Of a stretch of 64,000 nucleotides of DNA, positions 1 to 7,172 are shown one piece after another; the first letter of the stretch is position 1; every line of letters begins with the position of its first letter. The position numbers were made by a program, and so were the translations under genes. The notes beneath the pieces are model-generated. The model worked only from the letters and a program-made list of their open reading frames with translations. It had not been told where the DNA came from and ran no database searches. The DNA lies in contig JAVVEG010000011.1 of assembly GCA_032251455.1 (NCBI GenBank), forward strand, positions 1 through 64,000. The letters are read 5' to 3'. Source of the stretch: JAVVEG01 sp032251455. GTDB taxonomy: Bacteria; Pseudomonadota; Gammaproteobacteria; Pseudomonadales; Pseudohongiellaceae.

Positions 1-201
1 TTGGTAGGCAGGCAGGCAGCTTCCATCAATGCGCTTTCCAATGTGGTCAAAACCTTCTTCAGTGACTCACCCTTGCAGGCGGTGAATTCATTGCTGGATA
101 TGTCCGCCAGTGATCTGTCCGATGAAGAGCTGGAGCGTCTGAACCAGCTTATTCAAGCCAGGAAAAAACAAAATAAAAAGAAAACAGGAGACGAGCAATG
201 A
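1..201 (+). CDS. BlaI/MecI-family transcriptional repressor, C-terminal fragment
   Basis: Only the last 66 or so codons are present; the TTG at base 1 is probably an internal codon and the gene begins before the window. The tail contains VVKTFFSDSP, a LQAVNSLLD helix and SDEELERLNQLIQ, the pattern of the dimerisation region at the end of BlaI/MecI/CopY repressors. The winged-helix DNA-binding half would lie upstream. Its stop overlaps the ATG of the next gene (ATGA). A BlaI-type repressor followed by an M56 membrane peptidase is the usual sensor/repressor pair, so I infer that the peptidase controls this repressor. The identification rests on this short tail plus context. Confidence 0.8.
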   Translation: MVGRQAASINALSNVVKTFFSDSPLQAVNSLLDMSASDLSDEELERLNQLIQARKKQNKKKTGDEQ

Positions 202-1640
202 ATCTGATGCAAACCCTGCTATTGCCCAATCCGTTTGAGGCGCTTGCGTATTCGGCAGTCTTGCAGGTGTGGCTGGATATTTTCTTCAAATCCACGCTGC
301 TTGTGGGTTTTACCTGCTTGTTGAGCAGGACGTTAGCCAAGCGGGCTGGCAGCAGTCACAGGCATCTTTTGTGGATCAGTTGCATACTCTGCCTGGCCCT
401 GTTGCCTCTGCTGCCCATGTTGACTGTTATTGTTGGCGGCGCTGCTGGGCTTGGTGGATTTGGTGGGCTTGGTGGGCTTGGAATAGCCACGCCGCTGTTC
501 AGTTTGAACGTGTTTGCCGAGCAGGGGCAAATGTCTGCAATTTCAGAAACCGCTGCTGGCTACCTGTGGCTTTATCTGCTGCCCATGTTGTATTTGCTGA
601 CTCGTCTGTTGCTGGCCCTGTTGACGGTATTGCGAATCAATAAGCGTGCACAGCTGGTAGTCGACAGGGATATCCAGGCAACCGTACACAGGCTCTGTGT
701 GCAGCTGCAGATTACCCGCCAGGTAACCGTCAGAAAAAGCCTGACAAGCTATTCACCTTTCTCTTTCGGCATGCTGAACCCCGTCGTGATTCTGCCACCC
801 AACTACTCACGGTGGAGCAAGTCTGTGCTGGAGGACGTGCTGGTACACGAATTGACTCATATCCGACGGCTGGATTGGCTGTCGATGCTGCTGTGTCATC
901 TGGTCCTGTGCATCTACTGGTTCAATCCGCTGGTCTGGCTGGCAGTCAGCAAAGTGGATGAGGAGGCGGAGAACAGCTGTGATGCTGCCGTCATCCGCTG
1001 TGGCAAGAGTAATACGGAGTACGCGGAGAATTTGCTGTTGGTTGCCAGGGAATGCAGGGCTCAGAAAAGACTGCTGGCACAAATGATTGTGGATAGAAAC
1101 CTACTTTCCAAACGAATAGAGACAATACTGGAGAACGCCATGATGATGAAAACGATAAGCAGGAAAATGCTGGCACTGAGTGCCGTGATGGTCGCGATAT
1201 TACTGGCCGGTCTTGGCCATATGCAGGTGCTTGCCGTACAGGCGCAGGAGGTTGACCGCGAGATGTATCCACTGGCAACTGTGATGCCTTATTACCCGCG
1301 AAAGGCTGCGGAGGAAGGCATAGAGGGCTGGGTTCAGGTGAAATTTAACGTGAACCCGGATGGCAGTGTCAGCCCGGATTCCATCTCTGTGGTGGACTCG
1401 GAACCGGCAATCATTTTTGATAACTCGGCCAGAGAGGCAACCACCCGTTTTGCTTTCTCCCCACGAGTGCGCAATGGCGAAGCAGTCGTCGTGGAGAATG
1501 TGCAGTATGTGTTCAGGTACCAACTGCGTGATTACGAGGACAACCAGGCCTGGCTGGATTCATTCGGAGATAGAAAACCACCACAGTCGCGAGGTGATAG
1601 TCAAATTGAACGTCAAATTGAACGTCAAAGTGTTCGTTAA
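198..1640 (+). CDS. BlaR1-like M56 membrane metallopeptidase fused to a C-terminal TonB domain
   Basis: A 480-residue inner-membrane protein with about five hydrophobic segments. The zinc motif HELTH lies near residues 216-220, and the glutamate-rich EEAENSCDAA near 254 supplies the expected third ligand region of M56 peptidases (BlaR1/MecR1). After a last membrane segment (about residues 320-345), residues 350-450 match a TonB C-terminal domain: YPRKAAEEGIEGWVQVKF, a DGSVS turn, and a final YVFRYQL strand. In BlaR1 this position holds a penicillin-binding sensor instead, so the signal is probably not a beta-lactam captured by that domain. The gene overlaps the upstream repressor by 4 bp. The last residues (SQIERQIERQSVR) come from a 12-bp tandem repeat and look recently added. 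Confidence 0.85.
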   Translation: MNLMQTLLLPNPFEALAYSAVLQVWLDIFFKSTLLVGFTCLLSRTLAKRAGSSHRHLLWISCILCLALLPLLPMLTVIVGGAAGLGGFGGLGGLGIATPLFSLNVFAEQGQMSAISETAAGYLWLYLLPMLYLLTRLLLALLTVLRINKRAQLVVDRDIQATVHRLCVQLQITRQVTVRKSLTSYSPFSFGMLNPVVILPPNYSRWSKSVLEDVLVHELTHIRRLDWLSMLLCHLVLCIYWFNPLVWLAVSKVDEEAENSCDAAVIRCGKSNTEYAENLLLVARECRAQKRLLAQMIVDRNLLSKRIETILENAMMMKTISRKMLALSAVMVAILLAGLGHMQVLAVQAQEVDREMYPLATVMPYYPRKAAEEGIEGWVQVKFNVNPDGSVSPDSISVVDSEPAIIFDNSAREATTRFAFSPRVRNGEAVVVENVQYVFRYQLRDYEDNQAWLDSFGDRKPPQSRGDSQIERQIERQSVR

Positions 1641-1647
1641 AGTGTTT
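1600..1647 (+). repeat. Degenerate 12-bp tandem repeat across the 3' end of the M56 gene
   Basis: Four units follow one another: GTCAAATTGAAC twice exactly, then GTCAAAGTGTTC and GTTAAAGTGTTT. The stop codon of the M56 gene falls in the fourth unit. The repeat encodes the terminal IERQIERQ residues. See also the gene-end repeats near 28.5, 31.9 and 58.7 kb. The roughly 290 bp from here to the next gene holds nothing else I can identify. Confidence 0.85.
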
Positions 1648-1936
1648 GTTGATGCGGGGGTTCATGCAGATGCCCATCTCATCCTCCCCCTATCAACTAA
1701 GGCGACTTGCTATGAACTTTGAATCCACGAACAGAAGTCTTCCAGTCTCATGAGGGTGACTGGTAATATTGGGCCAGGTGTTGCAGGATATTGTGGGCTT
1801 GAGTATCAAACGGATTGACTGGGGGAGCGATGTGCTGCCATGGATCAAGGCTGTGAATTTGCGGTTTTCTTGATTTGCCCTGTGCACTTTCTTCACGCAC
1901 TTGAATGGACTTATTAAGAGGTTTCTTAGTCAAACC

Positions 1937-2596
1937 ATGAACACCTCCCGTGGCATCCTGGCCCGATGGCTCGACGACAAACACTTCGGCTTCATCCGGC
2001 CCGACGAGGGCGGCAAGGATGTCTTCGTGCATTTGCGCGACTTCGGCATCATCAGTCGCAGACCACGCGTCGGTGACATCATCACCTATCAACCGTTGCG
2101 TGACGCTGAAGGCAAGGTGCGTGCGGCCGATGTGCATATAGAAGGCTTGGCGCGCCAGATGAAAGCCAAAGCCTCCAGGCAAAAAACCGCCGGACAAAAG
2201 ACACGGTCCCGCTCTCCTCACACCAAGAGCAATTCAGGTCTGCTGGCTGGTTTTCTCTTCGCTGGAACATTTCTGTTCACTCTTGCCATCCTCATGGTTC
2301 TGGACCTTGTGCCACTGGAGGTGCCCATCGCGTATGGATTGCTGAGTCTTATCACCTTCATCGTCTACGCGTGGGACAAGTCTTCCGCGCGCAACCGCCG
2401 CTGGCGGACGAAGGAGAACACGCTGCATCTGCTGAGCCTGCTCGGTGGCTGGCCGGGCGCGTTGATCGCCCAGCGGCTGTTTCGGCACAAGTCAGCGAAG
2501 AGGGAGTTCCTGGTGGTGTTCTGGCTGAGCGTAGTGGTCAACTGCGGAGTGTTGGGGTGGGTGGTGATGGGGGGGCCTCTGCCTGAATGGCCTTGA
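1937..2596 (+). CDS. Cold-shock domain / DUF1294 membrane protein
   Basis: The N-terminal 65 or so residues are a cold-shock-like OB fold: RGILARWLDDKHFGFIRPD carries the RNP1-like FGFI, and KDVFVHLRDF matches RNP2. A basic linker (KAKASRQKTAGQK, RSRSP) leads to a DUF1294 module with two to three membrane segments, including the family motif YAWDKSSARNRRWR and LLGGWPGALIAQRLFRHKSAK. This fusion is a known but uncharacterised family; nucleic-acid binding at the membrane is an inference. I chose the ATG at 1937 because family similarity begins there. An in-frame ATG at 1901 would add 12 residues. Neither start has a well-placed ribosome binding site. Confidence 0.85.
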   Translation: MNTSRGILARWLDDKHFGFIRPDEGGKDVFVHLRDFGIISRRPRVGDIITYQPLRDAEGKVRAADVHIEGLARQMKAKASRQKTAGQKTRSRSPHTKSNSGLLAGFLFAGTFLFTLAILMVLDLVPLEVPIAYGLLSLITFIVYAWDKSSARNRRWRTKENTLHLLSLLGGWPGALIAQRLFRHKSAKREFLVVFWLSVVVNCGVLGWVVMGGPLPEWP

Positions 2597-2754
2597 TCAA
2601 CGCTTGCCGACAAGAATGCCAAAGGTGGTGCAGCGATGGCCCGGATATTGATTTAAAGCCCGGATGTGTTAGGCTCCCCGGTGTTGCCACCTCATGAACA
2701 CCTGAAAAGATTATGCAACACTCATCATCTGAATTTAGGGAGCCTGTACACACA

Positions 2755-3831
2755 ATGACCAAGAAGAATAATCATCGACGTTCTGCCCTGATCAAGTTAA
2801 CAGCCGCCATGGCGGTTCTCCCGGTTCTGGCCTTTGCCCAGGCAGACATGGAACCGACCAATAATTTCCCCAATCCCTATCAGACCATAGAAGGCTGGGC
2901 CAAGATGCCGACCGGCCGCACCTGGGGTTCTACCAGTGCCGTGGATCTGGACCCGGATGGTGTCAGTATCTGGGTGGCCGAACGTTGCAGTGGCAATGTG
3001 GGTGCCTGTGTCGCCAATCCGGAACTGGACCCGGTAATGAAGTTTGATGCCAACGGCAATATGGTAACCAGTTTTGGAGCTGGCCTGATCACCTGGCCAC
3101 ACGGTATTTCAGTGGATCCTGATGGCAATATCTGGGTTACCGATGGCCGGGATAATCGTGGGCGTGACGGTGAAGAGCCGGAGAACCTTGTTGGTCATCA
3201 GATCATCAAGTTCAGCCCGGAAGGAGAGGTGCTGATGAAACTGGGTGAGCCCGGTGGAGCACGCGCTCCCGGTTACTTCTTCCAGCCCAATGATGTACTG
3301 GTGGCTCCCAATGGCACCATTTTCGCGGTTGAAGGGCACTCCAATGCTGATACTGCGCCGGCACGCCTGCTGAAATTCAACAGCGATGGCGAGTTTATCG
3401 AAGCCTGGGGAGAGTATGGCACCGAGCCTGGCCAGTTCATGCAGCCCCACTCGCTGGCCATGGATTCGCGTGGTCGACTTTTTGTTGCAGACCGCAGCAA
3501 TAACCGCATCCAGATCTTTGATCAGGAAGGGACCTTGCTGGATGTCTGGCATCAGTTCAGCCGCATCAGCGGGCTGTTTATCGACAAGAATGATGTGCTC
3601 TATGCTGCCGATTCCGAGTCCGGCTCGGTGAACCCTGACCATGGCGCCTGGCAGCGAGGCATTCGTATCGGTAGTGCCATTACCGGTGAAGTTCAATACT
3701 TTATTCCTGACCCCAACCCGGATTGTCGGGGTACCTGCACCGCTGAAGGTGTGGTTGCCGACATCAATGGTGTCATTTATGGGGCAGAGGTTGGTCCCGT
3801 CGGTGGCATCAAGCGTTACGTGCGACAGTAA
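2755..3831 (+). CDS. Exported NHL-repeat (six-bladed propeller) protein
   Basis: The protein begins MTKKNNHRRSALIKL followed by a hydrophobic stretch ending in AFAQA, a typical Sec signal peptide, so the mature protein should be periplasmic or secreted. Repeated blades are seen as WPHGISVDPDGNIWVTDG, QPNDVLVAPNGTIFAVEG and QPHSLAMDSRGRLFVADRS, the NHL repeat pattern, which resembles the propeller of peptidylglycine amidating lyase-like proteins. No enzyme active site is evident, so ligand and function are unknown. A longer in-frame start at 2713 exists, but the 2755 start has GGGAG 12 bp upstream and gives a normal signal peptide. A strong terminator follows. Confidence 0.85.
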   Translation: MTKKNNHRRSALIKLTAAMAVLPVLAFAQADMEPTNNFPNPYQTIEGWAKMPTGRTWGSTSAVDLDPDGVSIWVAERCSGNVGACVANPELDPVMKFDANGNMVTSFGAGLITWPHGISVDPDGNIWVTDGRDNRGRDGEEPENLVGHQIIKFSPEGEVLMKLGEPGGARAPGYFFQPNDVLVAPNGTIFAVEGHSNADTAPARLLKFNSDGEFIEAWGEYGTEPGQFMQPHSLAMDSRGRLFVADRSNNRIQIFDQEGTLLDVWHQFSRISGLFIDKNDVLYAADSESGSVNPDHGAWQRGIRIGSAITGEVQYFIPDPNPDCRGTCTAEGVVADINGVIYGAEVGPVGGIKRYVRQ

Positions 3832-3883
3832 AGCAAGCCAATCGGACTTGAATGGCCCTGGAGTCTGTAAAGACTTCAGGGTG

Positions 3884-3930
3884 AATCCGCACTCTGCCCG
3901 AGGATTCCCTGCAGAGTGCGGATTTTTCGT
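3884..3930 (+). terminator. Rho-independent terminator after the NHL gene
   Basis: A perfect 14-bp inverted repeat (AATCCGCACTCTGC and its complement) with a 13-nt loop is followed by a run of T residues. It lies about 50 bp after the NHL stop codon and isolates that gene from rlmI. Confidence 0.9.
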
Positions 3931-3988
3931 TTTAGCGTTTGAAATTCTGGCAACGAGATAACAAGAATAATTGGGAGTTCAGGCCACA

Positions 3989-5209
3989 ATGCCAGGTGAT
4001 TACAGCAAGGTATACACACTGCAACTTGATCGGGGGCGTCAGTCCTCCCTGTTGAGGCATCATCCCTGGATTTTTTCGGGAGCGATCAAACGGGTGCAGG
4101 GCCTGCCTGAGCCTGGAGCAACCGTTCGGGTTACGGACAGTGGGGGGAATTTTCAGGCCTGGGCTGCCTGGTCGCCCAGTTCACAAATCAGGGCTCGAGT
4201 GTGGAGCTTTACCGAAAGCGAAGCAATCGATGCGGATTTTTTCCGGCGTCGTATCCGCCAGGCCTGCCAGCGCCGGGCTGGACTGCTTGGGCAGGCAGAG
4301 CGCAATGCCTGCCGTCTGATCTTTGCCGAGTCCGATGGGCTGCCTGGCTTGATTGTCGACCGCTATGCGGATTATCTGAGCTGTCAGTTCCTGACCACCG
4401 GGGTGGAATACTGGAAGCAGGAAATCGTGGCAGCACTGGCTGAGGAAATTCAGGCCTGGTGTGAGTGCCAGGGAATCTATGAGCGCTCGGATGTCAGCGT
4501 GCGTGCGCGAGAGGGATTGCCACAGCAGAAAGGCGTTCTCTGGGGCAAGGAGCCGCCTGCATTGCTTGAGATCAATGAAGCCGGCCGGCGTATTGCCGTC
4601 AGCCTCTGTCATGGGCATAAAACCGGGTTTTACCTGGACCAGTACGATAATCGGGAAATCATCCGGCAGTTAAGCAGCGGCCGTTCAGTGTTGAATTGCT
4701 TTTCCTATACCGGAAGCTTTGCCCTGGCTGCGCTCCAGGGCAATGCCAGGCAGGTGCTCAATATCGATTCCTCAGCCCCGGCCCTTGATCTGGCGGAGCA
4801 CAACAGAGAGCTTAACCAGTTTGCCGCCAGCCAGTGGGAGCAGATAGGCGGCAATGTCTTCGAGGTCTTGCGAGACTTGCAAGAGTCCGGGCGTCAGTTT
4901 GACCTGATTATTCTGGACCCGCCCAAATTTGCCGATACCCGCAGCCAGCTCAACAAGGCGGCACGGGCCTACAAGGATATCGCCCTGCAAGCCGCTGCCC
5001 TGCTGACACCGGGCGGTTTGCTGGCGACCTTTTCCTGCTCGGGGGCCGTCGAGCAGGGCTTGTTCCAGAAGATAACGGCCGATGCCCTGCTGGATGCCGG
5101 CAGAGAAGGGCAGATTCTGCGTTTTCTGCAACAGGCTGAAGATCATCCGGTCGCCTTGCCTTTTCCCGAAGCCTTTTACCTGAAAGGTCTTTTATGTCGA
5201 GTGGATTAA
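3989..5209 (+). CDS. rlmI: 23S rRNA (cytosine-C5)-methyltransferase, RlmI type
   Basis: A 406-residue class I SAM-dependent methyltransferase, close to the length of E. coli RlmI, which methylates C1962 of 23S rRNA. The N-terminus is a PUA-like RNA-binding domain (LLRHHPWIFSGAIKRVQG). The C-terminal Rossmann domain shows the SAM motif NCFSYTGSFALAAL near residue 235 and the catalytic motif ILDPPKFA near 310. The ATG at 3989 has GGGAG 11 bp upstream and matches the family N-terminus; an upstream TTG at 3971 is less likely. The mtn genes follow on the same strand after 50 bp. Assignment to RlmI rather than a paralogue rests on overall architecture. Confidence 0.88.
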   Translation: MPGDYSKVYTLQLDRGRQSSLLRHHPWIFSGAIKRVQGLPEPGATVRVTDSGGNFQAWAAWSPSSQIRARVWSFTESEAIDADFFRRRIRQACQRRAGLLGQAERNACRLIFAESDGLPGLIVDRYADYLSCQFLTTGVEYWKQEIVAALAEEIQAWCECQGIYERSDVSVRAREGLPQQKGVLWGKEPPALLEINEAGRRIAVSLCHGHKTGFYLDQYDNREIIRQLSSGRSVLNCFSYTGSFALAALQGNARQVLNIDSSAPALDLAEHNRELNQFAASQWEQIGGNVFEVLRDLQESGRQFDLIILDPPKFADTRSQLNKAARAYKDIALQAAALLTPGGLLATFSCSGAVEQGLFQKITADALLDAGREGQILRFLQQAEDHPVALPFPEAFYLKGLLCRVD

Positions 5210-5222
5210 TGCATACAAATGA

Positions 5223-5251
5223 TCGGCACACTCCTGGTTTCAGGCTATAAT
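5223..5251 (+). promoter_or_regulatory. Candidate sigma70 promoter for mtnBDC
   Basis: A perfect -10 hexamer TATAAT (5246-5251) lies 17 bp after TCGGCA (4 of 6 matches to the -35 consensus). The predicted transcription start falls within about 2 nt of the mtnB ATG at 5260, so the message would be leaderless or nearly so, which agrees with the absence of a good ribosome binding site. Confidence 0.5.
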
Positions 5252-5259
5252 TGTGGGCC

Positions 5260-5910
5260 ATGAATAATCATCCGACATATCCCCTGGATATCAGCTTTCT
5301 GCAATCAGCCCGCGCCTTGATCGAAACGGCGCAGCAGATCTATCAGCGTGGCTGGGCTCCCGCCACCAGCAGTAATTTTTCTGCACGACTGGATACCGCC
5401 ACCTGTGCCATTACCGTGTCCGGCAAAGACAAAGGCAAATTGATGCCCGACGACATCATGCGGGTGGATTTCAACGGCCAGGCCTACGATGAGCGTAAAC
5501 CCTCGGCAGAAACCCAGCTGCATACTCAGCTGTATCTGCATGACAGCACTATCGGTGCCGTTCTGCATACCCATTCCATGAATGCGACACTGGCCTCTTT
5601 GACTGCCGCGGATGCAATCTGCTTGAAGGATATGGAATTACTGAAGGCATTCAATGGCATCACCTCACACGAAAGCAGTCTGCGCATTCCAGTCTTTGCC
5701 AACACCCAGGATATTCCAGCTCTGGCCAGTCAGGTCAGTCAGGATATGCAGGCTCATGGTACGGGTCACGCCTACCTCATTCGCGGTCACGGAGTCTATA
5801 CCTGGGGGCGGGATTTGAATGAAGCCATGCGTCACCTGGAGGCCCTGGAGTATCTGTTTGAGTTCAACTGGCGTCTGCAGGGTTCCGGCAGACAAGGGCA
5901 GGGGATATGA
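5260..5910 (+). CDS. mtnB: Methylthioribulose-1-phosphate dehydratase
   Basis: Class II aldolase-fold zinc enzyme of the methionine salvage pathway, removing water from 5-methylthioribulose-1-phosphate. The family pattern is clear: ATSSNFSARLD, GKDKGKLMPDD, ETQLHTQLY, the zinc-binding HTHS near residue 105 and the RGHGVYTWG segment with a third histidine near 175. At 216 residues it has normal length. The ATG at 5260 is preferred over a TTG at 5251. The stop overlaps the start of mtnD by ATGA, so mtnB-mtnD-mtnC form a tightly coupled operon. The earlier pathway genes (mtnA and a kinase or phosphorylase) are not in this window. Confidence 0.93.
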   Translation: MNNHPTYPLDISFLQSARALIETAQQIYQRGWAPATSSNFSARLDTATCAITVSGKDKGKLMPDDIMRVDFNGQAYDERKPSAETQLHTQLYLHDSTIGAVLHTHSMNATLASLTAADAICLKDMELLKAFNGITSHESSLRIPVFANTQDIPALASQVSQDMQAHGTGHAYLIRGHGVYTWGRDLNEAMRHLEALEYLFEFNWRLQGSGRQGQGI

Positions 5911-6464
5911 GTGTATTGACAGTTTTTGAGGATAATAATCCGCAAGCGTTTGTGCAGCGTATAGAGGATCATGCGGCGATAGCTGCCATTCTGCAGACGG
6001 TGGGTATTCGTTTCGAACGCTGGCAAACCTCGACCACAATACAGGCAGGGGACAGCAGCGAGCAGGTCATGGCCGCCTATCAGCAGGAAATTGATCAATT
6101 GCTTGCCGAAGAGGGCTATCAGAGCGTTGATGTCATCAGCCTGAATGCCGACGACCCGGAGACCAGAGCCAAGGTGCCTGAATTGCGTCAGAAGTTTCTC
6201 AGCGAGCATAGACACAGCGAAGATGAGGTGCGATTCTTTGTCGCTGGCAAAGGCTTGTTCTCGCTCCATCTGCATGAGCAGGTCTATGAGGTGCTGTGTG
6301 AACAGGGAGATTTGATTTCAGTGCCGGCCAATACACCGCACTGGTTTGATATGGGTCCTGAACCCTGTTTTGTTGCATTGCGATTTTTCAACAACCCGGA
6401 AGGCTGGGTGGCGAACTACACAGGAAGTCCTATCGCGGATCAATTCTCACGACTGGAGTCATGA
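5907..6464 (+). CDS. mtnD: Acireductone dioxygenase
   Basis: A cupin-fold metal enzyme that cleaves acireductone with oxygen; with iron it yields the keto-acid precursor of methionine. The metal-binding signature appears as HRHSEDEVRFFVAG, with the second cupin motif at VPANTPHWFDMG. Its 185 residues match the bacterial family. It overlaps mtnB and mtnC by 4 bp on either side, implying translational coupling. Confidence 0.95.
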   Translation: MSVLTVFEDNNPQAFVQRIEDHAAIAAILQTVGIRFERWQTSTTIQAGDSSEQVMAAYQQEIDQLLAEEGYQSVDVISLNADDPETRAKVPELRQKFLSEHRHSEDEVRFFVAGKGLFSLHLHEQVYEVLCEQGDLISVPANTPHWFDMGPEPCFVALRFFNNPEGWVANYTGSPIADQFSRLES

Positions 6465-7165
6465 TGCAACCGCAGGCGATAATTACCGATATTGAAGGCA
6501 CCACCAGCGCAATCAGCTTTGTCAAGGACACCCTGTTTCCTTATGCAGTAAGGAATCTGCCGGCCTTTGTGCGTGAACATCGCGAAACTCGCGATGTCAT
6601 GAGACAGCTGCGCAGCATGAGTGACTACACGGGTATTCCTCTGACCGATACCAATGCCCTGATCCTGCAGTTGTTGCAATGGGTCAAGGAAGACAAAAAA
6701 ATCACCGAGTTGAAGGCGCTTCAGGGTATGGTCTGGGAAAAGGGTTATCAACAAGGTATTTACCAAGCCCATATTTATCCCGATGTGCCAGCCAAACTGC
6801 AGGAATGGTTCGACCTGGGCATCAACCTCTATGTGTATTCCTCGGGGTCCGAAAAAGCCCAGCGCCTGTTTTTCCGCTATTCGGAATTTGGCGATCTGCG
6901 TCTTTTGTTCGCGGGTTATTTCGATACCACCTTTGGTCCCAAACAGGACAAGGCTTCTTATTTGAACATTGCCGAGGCCATTGCCTTGCCACCGCAAAGC
7001 CTGCTGTTTTTATCCGATACCGAGGCAGAGCTCGATGCGGCCAGGGCAGCCGGTTATCACACCACCTGGGTGATTCGACCAGAGGATTCTCCGCTCAAGC
7101 CGGACAAGGTCAAAAGCAGCCACCCGATAGCCAGGGATTTTTCAGAAATCATTATTGATCTTTAG
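6461..7165 (+). CDS. mtnC: Enolase-phosphatase E1
   Basis: A HAD-superfamily bifunctional enzyme that enolises and then dephosphorylates 2,3-diketo-5-methylthiopentyl-1-phosphate, producing the acireductone used by MtnD. HAD motif I is the family-typical ITDIEGTTSAISF near the N-terminus, motif II is YVYSSGS near residue 128, and motif IV is FLSDTEAELDAARAAG near 185. At 234 residues it is normal. A second ATG immediately follows the first. It converges on aacS with only 7 bp between them, and no terminator hairpin is visible there. Confidence 0.94.
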   Translation: MMQPQAIITDIEGTTSAISFVKDTLFPYAVRNLPAFVREHRETRDVMRQLRSMSDYTGIPLTDTNALILQLLQWVKEDKKITELKALQGMVWEKGYQQGIYQAHIYPDVPAKLQEWFDLGINLYVYSSGSEKAQRLFFRYSEFGDLRLLFAGYFDTTFGPKQDKASYLNIAEAIALPPQSLLFLSDTEAELDAARAAGYHTTWVIRPEDSPLKPDKVKSSHPIARDFSEIIIDL

Positions 7166-7172
7166 GCTGTCC

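Noticed and set aside
1748..2221. Minus-strand open frame of 157 codons opposite the CSD-DUF1294 gene
   Set aside because: Most of it is antisense to the well-supported plus-strand gene. Its last 50 codons in the gap look vaguely protein-like, but match no family I recognise and lack a separate start.
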